64,000 bases of DNA from Nemertoderma westbladi (Eukaryota; Xenacoelomorpha; Nemertodermatida; Nemertodermatidae), in NCBI GenBank assembly GCA_032718475.1, contig JAUCBJ010004693.1, forward strand, positions 1-64,000, given 5' to 3'. The first letter of the stretch is position 1; each line of letters starts with the position of its first letter. The notes below the pieces were generated by a model. It did not search any database. It worked only from the letters and a program-made list of their open reading frames with translations, and was not told the origin of the DNA. Below are positions 55,312 to 64,000 of the stretch, one piece after another. The position numbers were made by a program, and so were the translations under genes.

Positions 55312-55465
55312 AAGAAAAATTGGCACTTTGGGGGGCGTATATTTGAAAATATACGAAAAAATTAGAATCTAGGAGGTAGGCCATTACTGAACGGAACACA
55401 GACCACCTTGTTTATGTTTAATGGCACTCATCCAAATTGAGCCTTTGTAAGGCCCCACCAATTAG

Positions 55466-57598
55466 GTGAGCGCGGGAAAGTTCGTGATGGGGGAGAGGTT
55501 AGTAAAGAAGAGAAAGGCGGAGAAGACTGGAAAGGAGTTACTAGTGGACTTCATGCAGAGGCATCCGGAGGAGAAGACGAGAGGATACTACAAACTGCTA
55601 CCGAAGGGTCACAAAGCGCAAGCGCTACAGGATCAGTTTAGGGAGATGCATGAGCGACGACTGGTCGGGACCTACGGGATGCCGTCATTGGACAATGCGA
55701 TCAACGAGCATCTTCGCTACGTTGTAAAGGGGGATGAGGCTAGGTTCGGGATACCGAAGTAGCCGATGGAACCACCGAGAAAGAAGTGGAGGAGGTTTGT
55801 AGATTCCATGGAGAGGGGTGGATACATGGTCCGTGGAGGATGACGAGGGCTCGAGAAGGGGGTCTGGAGGATCGGCTATAACCATATTGCTGCACTTAGC
55901 GGCGCCGAACGGAGATATCTTTTATTCGACCTAGGGACCTACGGGAAGAGGAGCGGGCCGAAGTTAAACCAGTTGCCGAATGCGGTGCAGGAGCTAGTGA
56001 GGATGAAGACTACGGTCAAAGTGGGATCGGCGATACGCGGTGACGCGGACAGGATTATTGGACCAGGCACCCCGAATCTTCTGGACATGCAGGTAGTCTA
56101 CATGGCTATGACGAAACCAGACGAATTGGGATTGGTGGACAACACGGGACATTACGGAGCCGTGTCGATGGGCCAACTGATGGGACTCGTCTGCCACAAG
56201 CCGATGGAATGGAACAAGTTCCGGGAGGAATACGGAGCGGAACTTGCAAACTCACTCAAATGGGGAGTGAGACCAGGGAAGGAGGAGCTATATCACTTCC
56301 GGAAGGGGGCGATAAAGATATATCAGAAGAGATATATCCTACAGGAGGACTGGATAATGATAGGTTTACTAAACCTATTTATCATGGTGACTATCGGCAG
56401 GGAGCCGATGGCATTTCTACTATCGGGATCAACTCTGAGCCACAGAAGAGCCTTTAAGGTGGCCCTAGAAGGTCTTGTAGACCACCCGGGGCTGAAGGGC
56501 GAGTCGGTATATTACGATACCCGACACCTGGTGGACAGAGAGGTAGACATACCATACAAGCGATGGGAGAAACAGAAGGCGGATAGAGAAGAGGAGAGGA
56601 GACTAGAGGAAGTCGTCAGGAGAGAGAGAAGGGAGGCAGCAGGCAGAGAGGCAGATATAAGGGGAGGGGAGTACGAGTTTGAAGCCCAAGACTTGGGCGA
56701 GTTGAGGTGGGGATTGGAGACCTCAGGCGAGTTTTGGCTGGGGGGCGAGCTGGATTCGATGGAAGAGACACCGATTCAGTCTACATCGGGGCTGCAAGGA
56801 CTGCTGATGCCCGCGGGCTCTGAGGGTGACTTTGGAAGGAAGAGACCAAGGGAGGTGGAAGGGTGGAAGGCCATGGACGAATACCAGTCCAGAAAGGGAC
56901 ACAGTGGATCAACCGGGATCCTGGGTTTGGATCCGCTCCCGGCAGGGAATGAGGAGGAGGACGAGTTCGGGGCGATGCCACAGATAGAGAGAATCGGCCG
57001 GTCGGACACGGACTGGGTGGACGGGAGAGTGGTGACAGCCAGCGGGGCGAGAGCCTTCTGGGATGCACCCGGTAAGCGGACCTGGGAGCATGGGGAACCG
57101 GCAACGGACTTCCCGGCGAACACGATCTGACAGGGCGAGCAACCGGGGATGGCACCACAGGTAGTGTTTGGAGAAACGATGCCGAGGGAGGAGGAGGACA
57201 TTGACATGGGTAGGGAGGACAAAGTCGAGATGTTTACCTACCAGCGGCTGCACAGACCCAGGAGGCTATGTGGAGCCAAGGACGACTTGGGGCGAGAGAC
57301 AGTAATAGACAGTTGCGATTACTGTGGGAGACTAACCCATCAGCAAAAGAACTGTCTGTACCATTACCAGAAGGGGACGGTGTGTCTTTACTGCCACGAG
57401 TCTATGCACAGGATGGGCGTGTGCTCAAGGTTGCACCACAGGTGTCCAAAGTGCAAGTTTAGGGGGCACTTTGAGCACCAGTGTGACTGGATGGAGGACG
57501 AGGAGAAGTTTCGCATTTTGCGAGTGGGCCGACGTCGGAGTCATGACAAGGCAAAGGATGAAGGCCCAGGAGTTCCGGTGGGGCTTCTTCAACATTAA
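55466..57598 (+). pseudogene. gag-like frame with three CCHC zinc knuckles and three in-frame stops
   Basis: One continuous frame of about 710 codons is interrupted only by TAG (55760), TGA (55841) and TGA (57128). The first ATG is at 55487; a GTG at 55466 is in frame. The early part is basic (LVKKRKAEKTGKELLVDFMQ). The middle has RKKWRRFVDSM, GPGTPNLLDMQVVYMAMTKP, LLNLFIMVTIGREPMAFLLS and a charged helix-forming run (KQKADREEERRLEEVVRRER). An acidic linker leads to three zinc knuckles at about 57313-57492: CDYCGRLTHQQKNC, CLYCHESMHRMGVC and CPKCKFRGHFEHQC, all CX2CX4HX4C, the nucleic-acid-binding knuckle of retroelement Gag. I do not recognise the capsid part. Each stop is one C-to-T step from CAG or CGA, so decay is the simplest reading; readthrough cannot be excluded. 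Confidence 0.65.
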
Positions 57599-57908
57599 TC
57601 TACAAGCCCACCAGCAGATTACCAAGAGGAGACTACCATTCACGTATCAGGAGGTAGCGACAGCGGCATCATACGAAGGGGTCATCAACACCCAAAGATA
57701 TCTGGATAGATGGTCACCAGAAAATAGGATAGAATTCAGGGATTTTCTGGTGGAACATGTGCCGCGTGCGATGAAAATGATCTTGTGGGATGCTACCAGG
57801 GGGAAACTGGAGGGACACGCAGTGGGACCACCTGCGAAGCGATACCGTGAGTTAATAACGCCCACACCCAAGGAACCACAGCAGGGCTTGGTAAGATGGT
57901 ATCAGTGA
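57471..57908 (+). pseudogene. Overlapping +1-frame ORF downstream of the zinc knuckles
   Basis: 146 codons overlapping the previous frame by 128 bp. From about 57550 it looks protein-like: MKAQEFRWGFFNINLQAHQQ, PFTYQEVATAASYEGVINTQ, FLVEHVPRAMKMILWDA, PPAKRYRELITPTPKEPQ. It probably continues the gag-like protein through a one-base shift, natural or mutational. No RT, protease or integrase motif is seen in it. Family unknown. Confidence 0.45.
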
Positions 57909-58667
57909 GGATGAGTAGCGTCAAGAGTAAACAGGAAGGGAAGAAGCAACCCAGGCAGGACGACGATAGGGGTAAGGAACTGAAATGGTTCCCGGAGGGT
58001 GTGGGAGGAGCAATATAGAACTCTAGGACTGATTACAGGCGATGTCAACATGCCTGGAAGGCACCGCATGGTCAGACCAGTACAAATAATTCTTAAGTGC
58101 AATTAACATAAGTGCAATTAGTATGTACGTAGGTAATCAATCAATGCTAGAGAAACTATACTACGTACTATAGTCAGATATAACCTTTCCAATTAGCTAC
58201 TGGGACTGGGGACTAATTGACTGAAACAGGAGGATGAGACATTGGACGGACCTCACTTCTTGATTGCGACGGCATAAACGAGAATGTGAGGCCCAATAGA
58301 AGTGAGTGAAATTGAGATGGGTTGAGTGTGGGAGGAGCATGGGGAGGAGGTATTGGGGTATGGGGAAGTAAATAGTGCGAGATTCAAGCGTGGGGAGCGA
58401 GTGTGGAGGGGGATAAGTCCTATGGGACTAGTGAGAGAGAAACAGACAACAAAGTCCGACACATAAAATTGTGTGAGGAGTGAGGGCGATCGTCTATAAC
58501 AGAGACACCAGATGCCTTGGCACAGCATAGCCCCGCAGATGTACCAAGGATGGGTAGTGAAAACAGACCCAGGGGGCCAGCCTGGAAAGCTGACCCCGAG
58601 AAGAAAATTCCACCCCACATCCAATACTAGATTGGATTCCAGCGGAATTGAAGCGCACTTAAGGTTT
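57909..58667. other. Non-coding segment after the gag-like genes
   Basis: No RT, RNase H or integrase motif in any frame. Open frames here (for example 58512-58799) carry no recognisable domain. Confidence 0.4.
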
Positions 58668-58706
58668 ATGCTATCTTCTCACCAGGAAGATAGCATGGGG
58701 GGGAGT
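58668..58706 (+). promoter_or_regulatory. Hairpin plus G7 tract before TGTAAG: polypurine/LTR-start-like
   Basis: ATGCTATCTTC (58668-58678) pairs with GAAGATAGCAT (58686-58696). It is followed directly by GGGGGGGAG (58697-58705) and TGTAAGCGGATTC, a layout typical of a polypurine tract and the first bases of a 3' LTR. No second copy of the TGTAAGCGG sequence exists in the window. Confidence 0.4.
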
Positions 58707-58780
58707 GTAAGCGGATTCAATTCCCTGCACTACCCAGCGGAAAATGGGGAAAGTGGCTTTTTACCAATTACAGTTGAGAA

Positions 58781-58806
58781 GGTGACATTACTAATATAAT
58801 GTCACC
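58781..58806. repeat. 10-bp perfect hairpin
   Basis: GGTGACATTA ... TAATGTCACC around a 6-bp loop. Confidence 0.85.
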
Positions 58807-59310
58807 TAATAACCAACTTAGGCAATACACATTGCCAGCCACGACCAGAGTTGAGAGGTCATAAACCATGTCAAGGGGACAAAGGGGCTAGCAATTGGGG
58901 ATAGCGCCAACAAGGAGTGCCGAGATAGAGATTAATTAGGCTAGCCAATGATGGGACGGGAAAACAGGTGATTGAAACGCATCCATTGCCCAGGCCACTT
59001 AGAGTAGTAGGAATAGTCAATATGTGTTAGTAATATAGCCGTTGTACTTTTGATTGTGATTCAGTTGGTATCTGTGCAGTTGTGAGACCGGAACGGTTTT
59101 TAACTGCCGTCGCGTCATTACCGTGCTATTATATTCTGATTGTGCTATTGTAACATTCTGACATTACGAACAACTGCCACTAAAAACTCAGTTATTCAAA
59201 CGACCTTAATATTCAGACATCAGCCTTTCAGCAGCCTATGGACGCGTCTCGCGTATAGCCCAAACAACACACCGGTCGGGGTTCAGACTGCCAACTTCTG
59301 GATCCCATCA
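58807..59310. other. Unassigned segment, possible LTR body
   Basis: If TGTAAG at 58706 is an LTR start, this would be its body. No closing CA with an adjacent primer-binding site can be fixed. Confidence 0.3.
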
Positions 59311-59950
59311 CACTATCAATACCTACACCTATGCCTACACCTCCACCTACACCTATGCCTCCACCTATGTCCACACCTACGGCTACACCTACACCTAAAC
59401 CTATGCCTACACCCATGTCTACACCTATGCTTACACCTACGTCTACACCGTCGTTTTGGCACGAATGCTTTAAAGGGACCAAAAAAAAGGTTTCTTAAGT
59501 GGTAGCTAAATGAGTACTGGAGTTTCCTCTGGGGAGTAAAGATCTGGGGGGACCGCACTGGAAATAAGTCGTCAGACTTTGTGCGTAATCCCTGGCCTAG
59601 CGGCCAAAGAAAATTTACTTTACTTTATTTAACCTACATCTACACCTATGCCTACACCTACGCCTCCACCTACGCCCACACCTACACATATGCCTACACC
59701 TACGCCTAAACTTGTCTACACCTTCGCCAACACATAAGTCTACACCTACACCTATGCCTACACCTACGCATGCCTATGCCTATGCCTCCACCTACGCCAA
59801 ATACCTACGCCTCCACCTACGCCTAGCCTCCACCTACGCCTCCACCTACACATACACCTACGCCTACACCTATGCCTACGCCTACTCTTACGCCTACACA
59901 CACGCCTACACCTACACCTACGCCTACACGTATGCCTACACCTACGTTTT
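59311..59950. repeat. Hexanucleotide array (CACCTA/CGCCTA/ATGCCT) interrupted by a SINE
   Basis: CACCTACACCTATGCCTA-type hexamers fill 59311-59450 and 59632-59946. They create spurious His/Leu/Tyr-rich frames on the plus strand and Arg/Gly-rich frames on the minus strand. Confidence 0.92.
59452..59630 (+). mobile_element. 5'-truncated SINE in the hexanucleotide array
   Basis: Matches the body of the tRNA-SINE at 51631-51793 (GGCACGAATGCTTTAAAGGG, CTTAAGTGGTAGCTAAATGA, GTACT). It extends through CTGGCCTAGCGGCCAAAG to a TTTACTTTACTTTATTTA end. The tRNA head is missing, as expected for 5' truncation during retrotransposition. Confidence 0.75.
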
Positions 59951-60786
59951 TCAAAAACTGGAAAATTCTGAAAAATTGTCACATATTAACTTTTCAGATG
60001 TCATATTTTAGATGTTAGATCTATTATATCCAGCCCTTAAGTAGTTTATCTAGTTAATTTTGTTAATGTGAAGTTATTAACACACAAATTATGTAATTAT
60101 ATGAGTTGGTGGTACAGACACAGTTCAGTAGGCCTAATATTTACATACTTGGGGTGGTGAATGGAATTGTAAGTGTAATAATGTGTTATGTTATGTTAAT
60201 TCCTAGGGTGAAGCGACAAACTGCTCAAATTAAGTTGAGTTAGTGAAAATAAAATGTTATAATTAAAACAAAAACTAATCCTATAACATTTCACAAAAAT
60301 ATTTCAAGATTTTCAGGATCCAAACTGTCTAGAGATTTTCACAGCATCGCATATTTTGCGATCAATCGTCACATAAGAGTTTCTCCATTTTTTCACTTCT
60401 ATTGATCGTACAAACCTCATATTTATCTCATTTTAGTGGGGGTAGGCACCATGAAAATAATATAACGATTATTAGTTTTCGAGATATTGCACAAAAGGAA
60501 AATGGTAGCTCAACTTACCCTTTTACTGCATTGATGATACTTGCAATATAGCCTACTACATGCTTTCCTTTACCTATTTCAGTGTTTACTGTAGTGTATT
60601 TATCACTCCCCGGTTAGCTAGCAGTTAGAATTCGGAATTCATGCTGTCATGGGGATATTTTAACCGGGGGTGAACAGTTACGAACACAACGCCCGAGTTT
60701 GTCCTTTTGAACGCCCGATTTTGTCGGTAGAAATAGGCGTTTAGGACGCCAGATTATGTTTGGAACGCCAAAATTTGGTGTTCCCT

Positions 60787-61035
60787 ATTTATGAAGCATT
60801 GCCCGACATATCGGATTCCCCGTACTTAGTTCTAATTTAAGCCTCATGCGAATTTAGTCCCAATGGAAACGAATTTAGTTCCAATTTAGGAGAACTTAGT
60901 TCAAATTATGGAACTTATGAAACTTAGTTCGCCTAAATTGGAACTAAATTCGTTTCCATTGGGACTAAATTCGCATGAGGCTTAAATTGGAACTAAGTAC
61001 GGGGAATCCGATATGTCGGGCAATGCTTCATAAAT
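60787..61035. mobile_element. 249-bp foldback/MITE, right copy
   Basis: The same palindrome as 54111-54359, with one or two base differences. Confidence 0.9.
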
Positions 61036-61333
61036 TTGTAAATTTTGTCATGATTCTAGAACTCCCTCCCTCCAGTTGCTATAATTTATCATTAATTTCT
61101 AATATTATTTATTTTTCCCTCTCCCTGTGCTATTAACAACTGTCAGCGGGTTATTTTTAACTTAGATAACCCTTCTACTTTGTATAGAGGGAAGGCTAGC
61201 TATAATTTTTCTATGCTAGCGTCTTACCAGACAGCTTTCCGGCCCTGTAACAAATAACCTATACTTACACTACGGGCTGTGCAGTACAGTAGTCTATCTC
61301 GTGCGGCCTACACGGTCTTTCCTGCTGTACCCA
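61033..61333. repeat. 301-bp LTR-like repeat, inverted copy
   Basis: Reverse complement of repeat A (53813-54113), ending TGTACCCA at 61333. Confidence 0.85.
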
Positions 61334-62439
61334 CGTGCCCCCCTCTTCCCTTCGTGGCGCTCTCAATGCCCACAACTTCTACGGTACTATTTACCCTACT
61401 ACTACTACTATGGTATGTGTACATACCCTTTACTTCCACTCACTACATGGCGCCCTCAGTGCCCACAACTTCTACGGTACTATTTACCCTACTACTACTA
61501 CTATGGTATGTGTACATACCCTTTACTTCCTTACGTGGCTCCCTCGGTGCCCACAACTTCTACGGTACTATGTACCCTTCTACTACTACCATGGTATGTG
61601 TACATACCCTTTACTTCCTTATGTGGCGCCCTCAGTGCCCACAACTTCTATGGTACTATGTACCCTACTATCATGGTATGCCTACATACCCTTTAATTCC
61701 TCTCACTACATGGCACCCTCAGTTCCCACAGGTTCTATGGTACTCGCTATGTACCTTACTGCTATGTACTACCTACTACTACTACTACTACTATTACTAC
61801 TTATTTTATTATTTTGCTTATTTATTTTTTGTTTTATGTGTGGGAAGGGCATCTCGCCCTCATCCCACCCCCCTCAGTACAATATATTGAATGACTAAAC
61901 TTTTAGGCGACCCTTCCAATAGGCAACACTTTCCTACCGCCCTCCTGTAGGTCTTCCTATCTTTGGCCCCTATCTTTCCTCCAATCCTCACTTCCACCGA
62001 CCTAATCCTTCCATCTTCGCTCCCCCTCAGTCCAACTTATTGGACTACTCAACAACCTAAGGGCGATTCTTCCAGCAGGCAACTCTCCCACTGCACCCCT
62101 GTAGGTCCTCTTATTCTTCGCCCCACTCTTCTTGTCAATTCCAACTCTCTTGGAATTGGCCTTCCCCTCTCTTCCATCCTTAAATCGAGTCTTTCCCTCA
62201 TCTCACCGATCTCCTCATGGTCCCCTGGTAGCAAAATGCCACCCTTTATCTTGTCGTCACTTGGCGGTAGAATCCTGCTGGTACATGCCACCTCTGCTGG
62301 CCTCCCCCTCAATATGTGCGCCGGCGTTAAAGCCCCCCATGACCCTTGGTCATCCTTCGGTACACATAATGGCTTACCATTTAATGCCCCTTCGCACTCT
62401 GCCAGCCCCGTGAGCAACACGTCTCCTCTATATACTTGA

Positions 62440-64000
62440 CTGCAGGGGTATATGGCCTGGCCAGGCAGATGGTGATCTACCAATGGCTGGTCAGGAGTAG
62501 AGTGTTGTCTCTTCAGTAGAGAGATGTCCACTCTTAGTGCACTTCACTGCGACCTGCACCTGGCAGCAGCGGTACAGGGCATGACCCAGCAGATGAGCTG
62601 CACAGCCAATGGTAGGTCATGTGCGCCAGAGTAGATATGGGTGATTGGCCTCATATCTGACTCCACTGCGACACCCACCCTGTGGAATGGCAAACCAGGG
62701 TGTGGTATTTGCCCCGAGAGCTGACTCGGCAAAAAGCACCCCCCAACCCCCACTATGGAATACATTAGTAATGCGGAGGACCAGCCACTAGAGGCCAGTG
62801 GAATGACTGGACACAATCGGCCTCACAGGCGTCAGCTATCTCCTGCCGGCTGCCTGTGACCGGAGGGATTCTGGAGATGGAGGCTACTCTCATGTTCCAC
62901 CCCGACCAACAAAGCCATTGGTGAATCTGGGGCAAGTCACTAGACTAGCATCAGTAAACACTCTAACACCCGGGTCCCCAATGCGACAAGGTGAGCTGAC
63001 TGCCTTGGCAGATAAGCTATCTCTTAGTGCAGTGGGTGTTCAAGAGCACCGAATGCAGACTGGACAGACTGATGAGGTTCTGATTAAGGACATGGGGAGC
63101 GGTTGGCGACTCGCCCTCGCTTCAGCAGATGATAGTGGCAATGGTGGAATTGGTCTATTGATGAATCCAACTGCACATGTAGCATTGGACAAAATATACC
63201 AAATCTCTAACTGCATCATCCGTTGCCACTTCTCATGTTCTGGAAGACTGGCTAAGAAGTTTCCTAAGGTGATTCTGATTGTGTGCTACTCTCCAACTAG
63301 TGTTGCCCCTGTAGAAGAGGTGGAAAATTTCTACCAGAATCTACAAGCAGCTACTGATGGAGTGGATCAGCATGCATTCTTAACATTCCTGGGAGACTTT
63401 AATGCAAGTCTGCATCAATCACCTACATCGCCCAGGGTCTATAGCAATAGTGTTAACCGAAATTCCGTCCATCTTCAGGATTTTATCTCTGGAAATGGAT
63501 TGTTTTTCGGCTGAAACCCAGTTCAAGAAGCGAACTGGAAAGCTATGGACTCATAGTGGACCCAGTGGTCACAAGTCCCAGATAGACCATATCCTGTTTC
63601 ATAGGAAATACAGGAACTCTATACAAGACTGTAATGCATTTACACTACGACCCTTCTCCAGTGATCACCGCCTTATTGTGGCCAAGGTAAGACTTAGTCT
63701 GCGTGCTAGCAGAACAACGAAATCTGCCTTGCCGCGGCATGACTGGTCCTCTCTGTTGCAACAGCCAAGTGTGAGATCCAGCTTCACACTACAGCTGAGC
63801 AACAGTTATGAGGTTCTTGCCTCTGAGGCGGCAGATCACTGTGAGGGCTATACTGCCTTCACAGAGGCAGTTAAGTTAGCAGCTGCAGAAACAGTTCCTG
63901 TATACCCTCAAAATAGGAAACGGGTCCCCTGGACTGACAACAAAATTCAGAAGTGCCGAAATGACCTCTACAAGGCGCAGAAAGAGTCCCGACTCAAAAA
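62440..64000 (+). mobile_element. LINE C copy 2, leader and endonuclease, cut by the window edge
   Basis: From about 62440 a leader shared with 51794-52056 (GTATATGGCCTGGCC ... ACCCACCCTGTGGAATGGC), then the Pro-rich start shared with copy 1 (an in-frame deletion or rearrangement lies near 62840-62890). The endonuclease frame 62918-63514 shows VGVQEHRM, GGIGLLMNP, IVCYSPTS and FLTFLGDFNAS. It ends at TGA 63512 because of one extra T in TTGTTTTTCGG (copy 1 has four Ts). The rest continues in another frame (SQIDHI, FSSDHRLIV), with a small insertion near 63620. At 63793 it keeps CAG, and near 63950 AAG, where copy 1 has TAG stops. The RT part lies beyond 64000. Confidence 0.9.

Larger units (their letters stand above)
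60138..62707. repeat. Right arm of the large inverted duplication
   Basis: Reverse complement of 51794-55011, starting at AATATTTACATAC (60138) and ending in the LINE C leader (...CCAGGGTGTGGTA, about 62707). It lacks the counterpart of 52057-52694. Contents in this orientation: ~0.9-kb module (60138-61032), inverted LTR-like repeat (61033-61333), minisatellite (about 61350-61745), integrase-like relic (minus strand) and LINE leader. Confidence 0.93.

Noticed and set aside
59140-60011. His/Leu/Tyr-rich and Arg-rich frames
   Set aside because: Translations of the CACCTA hexanucleotide array.

Overview
The window looks like repeat-dense intergenic DNA from an invertebrate metazoan. The evidence is a single-exon beta-1,3-galactosyltransferase (GT31) gene with an N-terminal signal anchor, tRNA-derived SINEs, several LINE clades, a Ty3-type LTR element, foldback DNA elements and kilobase-scale minisatellites. 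Most of it is AT-rich and there are no bacterial operons. I cannot name the species from the sequence. Only two genes look like intact host genes: the GT31 enzyme (13164-14165, minus) and an Arg/Ser/Gly-rich protein with tandem repeats (45880-47442, minus). Nearly everything else is mobile or tandem-repeat DNA in various stages of decay. Layout, left third: a LINE relic (52-2455, minus) is split by a 1.57 kb TTAA-flanked, piggyBac-type non-autonomous element (163-1735); removing the element restores the LINE frame. Next comes a 4.9 kb unit with matching inverted ends (2465-7379), mostly a 16-bp minisatellite. It is followed by a second LINE relic (7400-9242, minus), a 0.4 kb palindrome, a tandem ~350-bp repeat, a LINE tail with a (TGAT)n end, a relic related to the 27.5 kb protease gene, the GT31 gene, and a nearly full-length endonuclease/RT LINE with a perfect 24-bp target duplication (14691-18055, minus). 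Layout, middle: a (CTGT)-rich ~145-bp array (20160-25000) carries a GC-rich, internally deleted Ty3/Gypsy element with a GACTC target duplication (21054-24704). Its left LTR is doubled into a palindrome, and a 36-bp LTR segment is inverted between the two ends. At 26-32.5 kb, two inverted blocks of a ~68-bp minisatellite flank a decayed gene with the His, Gln and Cys motifs of a Ulp1/SENP (C48) protease, followed by a coiled-coil ORF. Then come a tRNA-SINE, a foldback element, a LINE RT fragment, and a 6.4 kb minisatellite (38229-44608) with a 2.39 kb higher-order duplication. Layout, right: the RS/RGG gene, G-tracts, a dispersed TGACGGGACGGAA motif and a palindromic cluster lead into a very large inverted duplication (arms 51794-55011 and 60138-62707). 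The arms carry 301-bp LTR-like repeats, a minisatellite, a 249-bp foldback element, and gag-like and integrase-like relics. Between the arms sits a gag-like reading frame (55466-57908) with three consecutive CCHC zinc knuckles, three in-frame stops and a frame change, but no recognisable reverse transcriptase. A second copy of the 14.7-18 kb LINE runs off the right edge. The most unusual objects are the arm/gag complex at 51.8-62.7 kb, the end-matched minisatellite unit at 2.5-7.4 kb, the LTR inversion at 21-24.7 kb and the Ulp1-type locus at 27.5 kb. All calls were made by reading motifs and repeats by eye; no database search was run.
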